Origin: Grifola frondosa
Lineage: Eukaryota; Basidiomycota; Agaricomycetes; Polyporales; Grifolaceae
Reading direction: 5' to 3'
Assembly (NCBI GenBank): GCA_001683735.1
Contig: LUGG01000013.1
Coordinates: 1,426,001 to 1,490,000 of the forward strand
Length of the DNA: 64,000 nt
In this document: positions 12,413 to 22,774 of the stretch, one piece after another
Position numbering within the stretch: position 1 is the stretch's first letter
Layout of the letters: every line of letters begins with the position of its first letter
Notes under the pieces: generated by a model
Told to the model about the DNA's origin: nothing
The model's database searches: none
Seen by the model: the letters and a program-made list of their open reading frames with translations, nothing else
Position numbers and translations under genes: made by a program

Positions 12413-12916
12413 ATGCTGTCGAAGCTGCAATCCACACTCATCCTCCGAGACCTTCACCGGATCCAATTTTCGTTCGACGATCCTGACGTTGACACACACA
12501 ACGGAGATATTCCTGTGCACGTCAGGAATACACCGCACTCATTCTCTCAGGTCTCGGCTTTATCAGAGTTATATGGACATTTTGTCAAGTTCTGGGTCGA
12601 TCAGGACAATGATGGGATCAGATCTCTGATCATTGAAGAATCGCAAACGCATATCCCGTCGACCACGGATAATTCATTGATACTTAATACCTCTTCATTT
12701 GCCGGACCAACATCAACCGGCGATACTTCGCCGCGCAACTTAAATGCATCGATAGGAACCAGGCCGCGAAGATCGATCCTACCATCCATATCTCAATTCC
12801 ATGACGATAATCACAGACGCATACCTGACACATACGCCACTACGCCACCTCGAAAGTGCTCACAAAGCCGAGGCTTTCCATCCGCAGACCAGAAGCCAGA
12901 AACCGAATGCTTCTGA
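12413..12916 (+). pseudogene. Fragment related to the ORF at 11074
   Basis: Open frame of 167 codons containing FVKFWVDQDNDGIRSLIIEE, which aligns with LLQYWQDQQNDPAIVNVFRF of the 11074 ORF. The remainder is Ser/Thr/Pro-rich. Neighbouring short frames (11983-12249, 12279-12629) are probably pieces of the same decayed gene or shadows of it. Confidence 0.4.
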
Positions 12917-13859
12917 CCTTTACTATGCTGACGGTCAACAGCGATGCTCAGATTATCCCCACTGAGGACGTGTCAGCCAGCTAACATTTCGCCGTCGGGG
13001 GAAAGATCTCCGGTGGTCGAACTTCGGAAGGGCAAGAAAAGAGTTCAACCTCAATTTATCGTTGAGGTCCCAATGATCAGTTGTAGATTGAAGCGGATTG
13101 CCGATGGCACTCCATTGGATCGTAGATGAGCAGATACTAAGGAGGAGCAGCCTCTGGCAAAAGGACGACGAAGAATGGATTATCCGGCAATACTCACTGC
13201 TACTGGTGCTCAAACAAGGAGCATGACAAAAAGGCCGCAGGTACTCTTCTGCCTTCGAAGACGGTACGAAGTCTCGCCGACGCAGATGGATGGTCTATAT
13301 CCTCCCTACAGTGCCTGACATATCTAATACGGTGCTTTGAGAACGTATGCAGTATAAATCACCTGAACTACTAACAGGAATATAAGAATTAGATGAAGGT
13401 AAAGAAATATGACAAATATGTGGGACGAAACCAAAAAGTTTAGGCACCCATATTCCAATCCTGGAGTCGCTGTTTATGCACCCTTCTCACCTCCATGACT
13501 TCCTCCCATGTAAGCAAATCTTTCTCCGTTTCTGGAAACGCTGCGACCATCCCGTGGATCGAGTCCATCGATTGACCATTTCCGCGTTCTCTGACCATGG
13601 ACCATATTGCTGCTGCCTCCCTTTGCCACGTCTGGAGTCGATCATGTCTGCACGACACCATTGTAAAGATTCGGCGCGAACTCTGGCGAGATCCTCAAGG
13701 CTAATGTTGGTTATTCCAGGAACCTGGTGCGCCCACCAGCTGCACGATCCACTCTGTCCCACTCCACTTTTTGATTTTCCTCGGGAGAGTCTCGTCGAAA
13801 TAAAAGAACCTCTGGACTCTCGCTTCTGTCTCGATGACCGTCCGGAAGAGTCGTCATCG
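12917..13859. other. Unassigned sequence
   Basis: Short frames on both strands (e.g. 13476-13937 plus, 13487-13762 minus) with no recognised domain. I see no supported gene. Confidence 0.4.
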
Positions 13860-14400
13860 GAAACGTTAGAATATTCACCGGCGTGGTGTGAATTAGCCGG
13901 TTGTCATTACCCGACGGCAATCTGCCGGCGGTGCTGAGATTAGTATATTCTTCCGGTGGTGAATTTGTACTCCATCCTGGATCAGTATCATGAAGGGTGG
14001 TAATACGGCTGTGCTGGGATCGAGTCGTAATTCGACGTATTTTTCAGGAGGCGACTGTGTGCCAAGGTGGCAACGATGTGTGAGCATGAGAGTGGTGAGA
14101 TAACCGTGTATAACGTTCCACCGGAGAATCTGTCCTCCAATCGTTATCGGGCATGGTAGGCGCAGACTGCGGCAACGGTCGATATCGGTCAGATGGTGAA
14201 TTCGTCCGCCATTCAAAGGTGGAAATGTCTTCATCCATATTGTGTAATTGGCCGACATATTGTGCCGCCGGCGAATATGTGCGGCACTCGATGTCTCTGT
14301 CGCGTTCATCGTCAGCATTGATGATGTCACCAGATGCTTGGTTGTTCCAAGTTTGCAAATTGGTGTAACTTTCCCGTGGTGAGGTGCAAATCCAATCATT
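13860..14400 (-). pseudogene. Protein with repeated Trp-x-Thr-x-Ser-Pro-x4-Tyr motif
   Basis: Read on the minus strand with one or two frame changes, a short motif recurs at least five times: CTSPRESYTNL, YSPAAQYVGQL, WRTNSPSDRYRPL, WRTDSPVERYTRL, WSTNSPPEEYTNL. Spacers of 13-30 residues are polar and acidic. No known repeat family is recognised; such S-P-x-Y repeats suggest an unstructured, possibly phosphorylated protein. Frame breaks near 14040-14060 make it a pseudogene or a fragment with an undetected intron. Confidence 0.5.
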
Positions 14401-14844
14401 GGCTGTTCAAAAATAGAAATAAACTTCAATGTATAGAAGGAATTCTGGATGAAACAAATACCTTCGTTCGATAAGGCTATTCAAACCATGAGAATGATTT
14501 TTATGAACCAGCAAAGATTAACCCACTAGGAATTGTCGTGTTCACGTCATTATTAGTGACCAACATCTGAAGATAGTTCCCAAAGGTGGCCAGAGAACAG
14601 GTTTTCGGATACTTGTTTTAAGTGTCCGAAAGTGATGGTTGGTGAGAGGAATGCGCAGGCATCAGTATTTCAGCGATCGCCTGCTCGCGTAAGCTAGGTC
14701 ATTTGATCTAGCCCTCTTCTCGGCAAATAATGCTCCAGGTCATGTGATAGAATTGACGTGGTCAAATATCGTGCGGGGTTTCCCTTTGGCCCCAAGTTGC
14801 GCCAAAGTGACAAGTCTCTTTCTTCAACTGCTTCTTTTGGAACC

Positions 14845-17354
14845 ATGGCCGCACCCTCCGATTCCTCGAACCTGATTACCCAGTTCGACTCTTTGGCCGC
14901 AGACCTTTGTGCGGCATTTGCCATTCGACCAAAGCGTGATCAACCTAAGTATGAGGAGTTCACTTGCACGTGATGGCAGCGTCTCGTGAGTCCCTCATAG
15001 GATTACTCAGGGTTTTCCGGCAAAATTGACTTTCCGGAAATATTTGAACTAGTTTCGACTTTATAACCTTGCCAAAGCCGCACGAAATGAGGGCGTCGAA
15101 GTGCGATTTCCACGGGTTCTCTTCAGCGGTGCCGTGGAGGCCAATGGCGCATTTCTTTCGAAAACTGAAAGGTCAATAGAAAATGTCCGAGCAGACGATC
15201 CCCGTTGCAGGGACCAGTGGGCCCATCTGGACGATGAGCCGGTCTCCACGAATGTGAATGGATGGTGGCTGCAATGTTCGTCGTCATCTAGCTCTGGTTG
15301 CATTCGCTAACCAACTTTCAGATATTCCGGGAAGACGATTGAGTGCGCGAGGCCTTCCGGGATTCTGCTGTCGAGTGGGGAGTCGCGGGTCCAACTTGTG
15401 ACGGCAAAACGTGCCAGAGTTCATTCGATCGATGGCGCGGAAGCAGTTTGCGCTGACTTTGAATAGGAAATTGTTTGCGAGAAATGCAAGAAGGACGGTA
15501 AACCATGCTATCTCATTGAAGCGGATTCTCAGGCGACAACATGCGCGTATTGTCGCTGGCTGAAGAATCCCTGCTCGTTTCCCCGAAGGATGAGGCAAAC
15601 ATGACTGGCCGACGTGCGAAGAATGCGAAGGAGAAACAAATGAAGCGGCAGGCCGATGCCAGAGCTTCTCGTGAAGGCCGTGGAGATCCAGCGCCGGAGC
15701 GCGACGTACAGTGGGAGCAGCACTTGAAACTTCGACTTTGGCAGAAGCAGGCTAAAGACAAAAAGCCGGTGGAAAAGAAGGTGCAGAAGAAACCCCAGTC
15801 GACTGAAAGCAAGGCGGAGGTCATGGGTACGTTATCCCCTGTCGCTCTCGTCTTGTGCTCAACTTCGTAGCCTATGTGCTAATTCCTAACTATATCAAAG
15901 CCGCGAAGACAAAGCCGGCAAAGGCATCGGCTAAGCCATCGACGGCAAAGTCTTCCTCTCCGGCTAACAGCTCCCCGGCTAAACGTGCGGCGAAATCTTC
16001 TCCGGCGAGCCACCGGCAAATCCTCGCAGCATCACGCCGTCCTCAACCGCCTCCACAGTCAGGCCGGCGACAGTTGGAAAGGACGTCCCAACGGTGCGGA
16101 TCCGCCCCATGCCGCGTAAGGTCACCACGCCCAAAGACTCCCCTCCACCTGTGACTGTACCCACCTGCAATGTCAAGGCAGGACGGCCTGCTGAGTCCAC
16201 AGTGAGCAAACCATCCACTATCGAAGGGAGCAATACCACCGGCAACACGGATTTGGGCAGAAAGGCTACTCAGGCGCAGACGTCTCAGTACGATAGGACT
16301 CGTGGAGTGCCTGAGGAGGTGGGCAAGAAACACCCAGCTCCACGCCCGATCCAAGCAGACCTTCCTGGTGGTCGCCAGCATGCACCAAATGGCCGCATGA
16401 CGGCGACACCTCGTGCGCCTCAATTCACGAGTCCTGCCCTTGAGGATGTGGACAGCCCTTGAGGGCAGCGGGTCGGAGACCGAGGACAGTGACGACGAGG
16501 ATTCAGACGACATCGAGGCGATGTCTCCCGTGAAGGTGGTGGAGATGTTCATTCATGGCAGGATCACGAAGAAGCAGCACCGACGTGTTGGCATCCGGTT
16601 TGCTGATCGCCTTGACAAGGCCCTCGCGTATATGGAAGAAATGCCATTCAGAATGGACGCAGTGGAGGAGACACTGAAGGGGAATGGACGTGGAGGACTG
16701 CCAGGACTGGAGCAGAAGATGGATGTGATCTCCGCAAAGATCGATGCGAGGGACGCGATAGTCCAGACCAAGATGGATGGGATCATCACGAACGTGGACG
16801 CGCTGCGGTCCAAGGTGGACAAGTCAGCTGAGGTCGCGGGAGAAGTGACGAAAATGTCGTCCGCTTTGACGACCTTCACCGCGGATGCCAACGGTCAACT
16901 CACGACGATTGCTAAGTCGACTGCCTACATCCATGAGCATAACGTCGTCACGACCAACCTCACCGAATTGAAGGATGCGAAGAATGCGGAAGCCATGGCC
17001 ATACTTAACCGCCAACAGGAGACGGCTGTGGCGGTGATTGAAGGACTCCGCAAGCAAGTCGTCGACCTCACCCTTGCGAAGGTGAAGCATCCGGGTGAGG
17101 CAGAAGCGAGGGATCACCCCACCAAGATCGACAAGGCTGTCGGCAATGATTTCGATGTGGGCGGCGAAGTTGCGCGGCAGAATGAGAAGGCGGCAATCGA
17201 GACTGCCGATGATGGACAGAAGGCCGCCGGCGATGTCGCCGGTAAGGATTGGAGGGGACCGCCGAGAAAGCCGATGAAGCGTTTGCCGACTGGTGTCCGT
17301 GATGGACTGCTTTCCCTCGCGAACTTCACAAGCGCTGTGCTTAGATTCATTTGA
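14845..17354 (+). pseudogene. Zn2Cys6-like / coiled-coil protein gene, broken
   Basis: Starts MAAPSDSSNLITQFDSLAAD; a TGA at 14971-14973 (CGA expected) interrupts exon 1. After an intron near 14985-15052 it continues FRLYNLAKAARNEG. Around 15470-15575 the frame encodes a cysteine cluster with the spacing C-x2-C-x6-C-x11-C-x2-C-x6-C, the classic Zn2Cys6 pattern (CEKCKKDGKPC ... CAYCRWLKNPC). A Lys/Ala/Ser/Pro-rich linker follows (15550-16150), then an acidic stretch and a long helical, coiled-coil-like C-terminus from 16413 (ISAKIDARDAIVQTKMDGII) to the stop at 17354. The architecture parallels the genes at 56767-58132 and 59850-62082. Not a typical transcription factor; it is more like a repeat-borne, gag-like or DNA-binding protein. 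Confidence 0.6.
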
Positions 17355-17859
17355 TGTAATTGCATTCAGCTGAGTTGCAATCTTACTCGCAAGGTTTCAT
17401 CTTCTGGTCAACCCGGTGTCTGTGCTGGATGCGTTCGCGTGAGATCAGATAGGAAGATGGCCGTTCGTCGTTGGCCTGGGCGGATAATCGTCATATAATA
17501 AGGAAATTGTAGATTATGGGCAGAAGATCGCGGTCGGAAACACTGTGCTAGACTGCAGTGGTCCTGGCTGTTGGTCTGGACTTGGTCTAATTGGAATACT
17601 TCCGGGAAACTGTCCGCAACGTGTGACACCGGCAAACAAGATAGAAGCGTTCGCGCTTGCTGGGCCAACGGCGAATATCGTTTAACTTGCCATTATCGGT
17701 AAATATTGATGAGCCATCTGATCACCGTTCTCATACGTTCTAAAGTTATCCGTGAGATGATTCTTCCGGTTGTCGCTCCGAGCTCCGGTGTGACTTAGCC
17801 GTTGCGCATATATACTGTACTACGTATTGCTCCCCGGCACCTCCCTACCTTCCTCCCAT

Positions 17860-18390
17860 ATGAAAAACTACACCAATGCATGGAAATTCGAGCCGGATAT
17901 GACTTCACCGCTGTCGTCCGCACCTCCATCATCCAGATCCTGAGGACGCCGTGAGTCTTGTATCTCATATTTCATATTAATGTTTCGCGGACTTGGCTCG
18001 CTCTGGACAGTGGGGGCCCTTACCATGACTGGTTCATGGAAGGTGTGAGGGACACGCCGAGGTCGAAGCAGTTGGAGGAGCACATCTTCGTCGACGGGCT
18101 CAACATCCTCCGCCACTATGAGGGGATGCGGCGGCTCGCTGAGCAGATCACAAGCAGGGCAAGATCTCCCACGCGAACGCGGCGGTCTGGGAGATGTATG
18201 TGACATTTGCAGTGGCGGCGGTGTTCGCCCACTACGTTGATGTGAGTCCGTGATTGTTGATCGATACTGGTATACTAACGGCCTTTAGATCATTCCCAAT
18301 GAGGGTGGCTCGGCAGAGGTGCAGGCCGTCACCGCCACGGGACAGGTCGACGAGGAGAGTGGAACGCAGGAGGGCGGGCGTAATCACTAG
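17860..18390 (+). pseudogene. Broken paralogue of the 155-aa gene
   Basis: Begins MKNYTNAWKF (compare MRNFTEASKF). Exon 2 encodes GGPYHDWFMEGVRDTP and ILRHYEGMRRLAEQI, exon 3 starts IIPNEGGSAEVQ after a GT-AG intron (compare IVPGERGCAQRA). One frameshift lies in exon 1 and one near 18150, after which the frame resumes as AAVWEMYVTFAVAAVFAHYVD minus its first residues. Same three-exon layout as the copy at 7518-8078. Confidence 0.7.
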
Positions 18391-18934
18391 GACATTAGAC
18401 CCTCAATCTCGCCTCGCCTCTATGGAGGCAAATGTCTGCGCCGCTGATGTATTTCGCCATGGTCATGTATCGCCACAGCTGTACCAAATTCATTTCAATG
18501 TTGTCCAGCCACATGCACACCATTCAACCAGGAATCTACCTGGTTATGCGAATGCCCCCTCATCAGTGGTTGAGATCTCACATGTGCATGCATCTGGGAT
18601 GCTGCAGATCACATGTATCATATTCAGAATATCACCTTCACTGTATTCGCTATGGTCCTGTTCGCATTCTTATCGGTTTGCCGCTGACAATTGAAAGACT
18701 CGAAGGCCTTTTTTCCGGCTGAAGAGCGCGTTCGGATATTTGAACAGTGGTGAATTATGTGTGGTATGTATGGTTTGCCTGTGTGGTTGACATGGATATG
18801 GAAGCTTTTCGTGTGTCTCTCATTATGATCGGCATACTCAAGAATACAAACAGGCCTAGTCAGTGTAAGGATGGCAAACAAGGGTTGCATGAAAATAATA
18901 TTTCAAGGCTATTCAAAGGATGCAAACTTCCGTC
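18391..18934. other. Unassigned sequence
   Basis: No supported gene. The piece GAATGCCCCCTCATCAG resembles GAATATGCCCCCCATCAGC at about 8942, downstream of the 7518 gene, so the repeat unit probably extends here. Confidence 0.4.
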
Positions 18935-19170
18935 CTAGTTCAAAGATTAACATGATTAAATTAGCACACAAATGATGTCCGGGAGATGTTGTCCGGTGGC
19001 TGCTAAAGTAATCAATTCGCCGCAGGATGCAGCAAATGCCGTCGGCAAATGTGTGAATACCACCGCCGATATGAATGCAACAAATGCTGATGGAGGCGAC
19101 CTTTGGAAAGGATCCTGTCTGGTTGAACGAACAACCCTGGAATCATCTTGCTTCATTATGATGCATTCCT
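18935..19170 (+). repeat. Dispersed repeat R1, copy b
   Basis: Diverged copy of 5225-5460 (see R1a). In this copy it lies downstream of the F1-type gene (17860); in the other it lies upstream of it (7518). Confidence 0.75.
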
Positions 19171-19189
19171 ATGCTCACTTTGAATCTTT

Positions 19190-20690
19190 GCCCCAGTCCA
19201 TGCGTGCACATCAGCAAAATACCCCCTAGCATACCAGAGATTAAAATATAATATAATGTAGAATAAGATAATACCAGATTTATCTTACCTGCCAGGACAT
19301 ATACGGGACCCTTGAGCATTGGCCAGAATGCCAATCCTACCGGAGGTTAGGTGTACTCCCGGCCAGAGATTACAAGTGCATACAAGATGAGCACCGCTAA
19401 TATGTCTCATCTTATTTAAGGTTCAATTTTGAATTCAACTTTAAAACATTAATATTGTATTGCACGCATGATTTAAATACATTCTGCAGCCCCCTGCCTC
19501 CCCCGTCCCTGGTGCTGTCCGCTCCTCGGATTGAATGGGCTGAAGTGCTACATGCCACTAAGGTATGCTCCCTCATCCAGTCCAGGGGCGGCAGCTTTGG
19601 CATTGCACAGTGAGGCGACACTCGACTCCGATGCCGATCGCCGCTGAGCGTTTGGCAGGTGGGCGCGGCACCACATTCGATACCCACACCAGGGTCAGCG
19701 CGAAGCCTGTCCAAGTGACCGAGCGAGTGTCTCAACTCAGAATGAAGAAAGGACGGTGTCTCGACTCACCGGCGTACCCGGACGCCATGAGGAACATGGC
19801 GACATAGCGGCTGCCGATGGACATCGTGGTGACGCCAATGATATAGCTGACAACGACGTCTCACCACGGACGCAGATGTAGAAATCGTGCTTACCGGTCT
19901 TGTCTGTCACGAGAGCATGAGTGGCGAGCAAGTGGAGAGAGCAGGAAAAGCATACCTGCATGCAAGACATTCAAACAACAGACAAACATGGTGACGATCC
20001 ACGGGGGTCTGGGGGAAGAGAAAGTGAGTAGGAGGGTGTGTGTGCTGGAGTGTGGAGTGCTCACGCTGCAAGAACGAGTGTGATGATTGGGGAGAAGTTG
20101 ATGAATCCCAGTCCCAGGAGTTGGCCTGCAGAACCTATTAAAACTGCACAATTGACAAGAAGCGACGTTGCACACCTCTGGAAGGCCGACGCAGATGCAG
20201 GTGAGGAGGATCCCGGCATAGTTTCGGCTGATCTGTCACCGGGTCAGCTGTGCGGTCCCTTGGGATGAGAATTGGGTACGCACTCCGGCGAGAGCGCTTG
20301 TGAGGCCCCAGATGACGACGCAGATGGTTATATAGTAGGATAGCCTGCATATAAACAAGATTAGTGTATAACTCGACAGTGAGAGGGAATACAAGATGCC
20401 TCGAAATGCGAATTAGGTGTCTAGACACACACAAATGAGATGAGTGTTTCACGTGTTCGTGCGAGGACTTATCATGTTGGACGGAATTTGCGCGGGTACA
20501 TAGGATGCGTAAGGCACCGCCAGAACGGTCGCGTATTATATATATGTGGCGACGGGTGAACACACGATACCAGTAGCATCGGCGCCACCACTCACCGGTC
20601 AATCCTAGGCCTTGCGTCAGACCTTTCAACTTTGCAGACGGAACTGCCGTTCACTAGGTAGAATCATGAGTTCCCCAGAACATAACTGCC
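19190..20690 (-). repeat. Left arm of a large inverted repeat
   Basis: Reverse complement matches the plus strand of about 38525-40662. The match includes non-coding tail sequence (GGACCCTTGAGCATTGGCCA near 19308; its complement near 40541) as well as the MFS relic. The arm is about 1.5 kb here against 2.1 kb on the right because of different internal deletions. Confidence 0.85.
19620..20690 (-). pseudogene. MFS transporter relic (DAL5/allantoate permease type), copy 1
   Basis: Minus-strand pieces read as a fungal anion:cation symporter of the major facilitator superfamily: KLKGLTQGLGLTG after TM1, VPAQIPSNM, then TICVVIWGLTSALAGV and AGILLTCICVGLPE (TM3-4), then directly QLLGLGFINFSP and PPWIVTMFVCCLNV in the C-terminal half, and MSIGSRYVAMFLMASGYAG near 19800. 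TM5 to about TM7 are missing, as is the N-terminus. Short introns are still visible. The other copy (38366) keeps a different subset. Confidence 0.8.
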
Positions 20691-21033
20691 TGTTCCTCTG
20701 CCTTCGCCGCCGCGTCCAGTGGAGAAAGGTCACATTGAGGACGTTCGTTTCGACGTTGGGAGCACTCCGGGGTCGTCGTATCGTAGCACTCGAAATTTTC
20801 GTACACAGCAGGGGGTTGCTCGGGACTCAAGGGTCTAAAAAAGTCTTCGTGTTCGCGTCGTCGATGTACCACATCAGCTGGAACACCATCAACGGCGAAT
20901 CTAGCGTCCCGGACGTGAACGAAAAGACCACGTACCAATCACCTACGAGTCCATTTGGAACCCGGTCATCTGCACCGTGTCCTGCCCGAGTGCCATTCCC
21001 AACGATGACGCATATGCCGTTCAATTTGTACAA
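20691..21033 (-). pseudogene. Unrecognised coding fragment joined to the MFS relic
   Basis: A protein-like frame on the minus strand (CVIVGNGTRAGHGADD, DWYVVFSFTSGTLDSPLMVF, WYIDDANTKTF) leads, after a stop near 20828, into a frame that ends where homology to the other MFS copy begins. It replaces the MFS N-terminus present at 38366. I do not recognise the family. It may be a different host gene fragment joined by rearrangement. Confidence 0.35.
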
Positions 21034-21049
21034 ATATTAATCCGCGCGC

Positions 21050-21709
21050 AGGACCCGGGCAACTTCCCTATATGTTTCTCCATTTTTTGGCCCAAAATCG
21101 GCCTCAAATATGCAACATTTTGGCGGTCAAATATGCTAATTTCGACAAGGATTTGTCACATCATCACTGTATGTCACGTTACGTCATATTACATCACAAC
21201 ATTGAGAGAGGGCAAGATGTCTCTTAACATCCAGTGCGGAGCTCGCTGCTCGCACAAAGTGGCAGAATGTAAGTACTATGCATCCGTGAAACTTAGGCAT
21301 AGTATGTAACCAAACAATAGGCTATCCGGGCAAGCTACTGGCATTGATATGCTGTGACCTGTCTGGCAGGTAAGTATCTTGATGAGCTTTGCCCGGGTAG
21401 TAGGACAGGTCTTAGGTCTTGTGCAACAAGCAGTATGTTGTGAATCTGCTGAACATGAGAATCCAGTGCTAAGGCAATGTTTTCGTAGCAAAAGTTGATA
21501 CTGGTGTAGATTTAATGCATACAAAAGTCCCTTAAATTTGACTGAAAATATTCGATCGGTCCAACAAATATGCTAAGTATAGATAAGAATATTGATTTTT
21601 GCGGTCTCTCCGAGGGTTAAATATGCAAAAATGCATAAGAAAATGGCCATTTTTGGCCTCTCAAATATGCTAATTTCGGAGAAACATATAGTGGAGTTGC
21701 CCGGGTCCT
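21050..21709 (-). mobile_element. hAT-type MITE, family M2, copy A (660 bp)
   Basis: Ends are AGGACCCGGGCAACTT and the inverted AGTTGCCCGGGTCCT. Same length as copies B and C and in the opposite orientation. Flanks (CCGCGCGC and CTGCATGC) do not form a target duplication, unlike copies B and C, so one flank has been rearranged or lost. The 82-codon frame inside is not a transposase. Confidence 0.9.
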
Positions 21710-22009
21710 CTGCATGCACACGGGTAAAATTCCGCATGCACATGCATCACATCTGCACACATGTGTCACATCCGCACACATGGTGTGACACAACAACCTG
21801 TTCATTCTATAGCATCGTTCAAAGTTAAAATCGCCTGCATCGGCTACATTCGGCTAGTCGCTTAAAGCCAGATTATTATTGAGTGAAAATCAAACGATGA
21901 GGAGATGGCAATACACTGCAGATTGATACGGTCGTCTGATCTCTCCGATCCGAAGTTTAGGGCTATTTGGATGAGTGACTCACGAGGTCACATCACGATA
22001 TGCCTACTG

Positions 22010-22669
22010 AGGACCCGGGCAACTCCACTATATGTTTCTCCGAAATTAGCATATTTGAGAGGCCAAAAATGGCCATTTTCTTATGCATTTTTGCATATTT
22101 AACCCTCGGAGAGACCGCAAAAATCAATATTCTTATCTATACTTAGCATATTTGTTGGACCGATCGAATATTTTCAGTCAAATTTAAGGGACTTTTGTAT
22201 GCATTAAATCTACACCAGTATCAACTTTTGCTACGAAAACATTGCCTTAGCACTGGATTCTCATGTTCAGCAGATTCACAACATACTGCTTGTTGCACAA
22301 GACCTAAGACCTGTCCTACTACCCGGGCAAAGCTCATCAAGATACTTACCTGCCAGACAGGTCACAGCATATCAATGCCAGTAGCTTGCCCGGATAGCCT
22401 ATTGTTTGGTTACATACTATGCCTAAGTTTCACGGATGCATAGTACTTACATTCTGCCACTTTGTGCGAGCAGCGAGCTCCGCACTGGATGTTAAGAGAC
22501 ATCTTGCCCTCTCTCAATGTTGTGATGTAATATGACGTAACGTGACATACAGTGATGATGTGACAAATCCTTGTCGAAATTAGCATATTTGACCGCCAAA
22601 ATGTTGCATATTTGAGGCCGATTTTGGGCCAAAAAATGGAGAAACATATAGGGAAGTTGCCCGGGTCCT
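22010..22669 (+). mobile_element. hAT-type MITE, family M2, copy B (660 bp)
   Basis: Ends AGGACCCGGGCAACT / AGTTGCCCGGGTCCT, perfect 8-bp target duplication GCCTACTG at 22002-22009 and 22670-22677. Nested inside the Harbinger element, so it is younger than that insertion. Confidence 0.95.
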
Positions 22670-22774
22670 GCCTACTGTTTGCCTGGCGACTTCGTACCTT
22701 CTGCCCCTTACCCACGTTTCACCTCCACATCTCTCTACCTCGTTGACTCCTCTTCTTGTAATTACCTTCACCAA

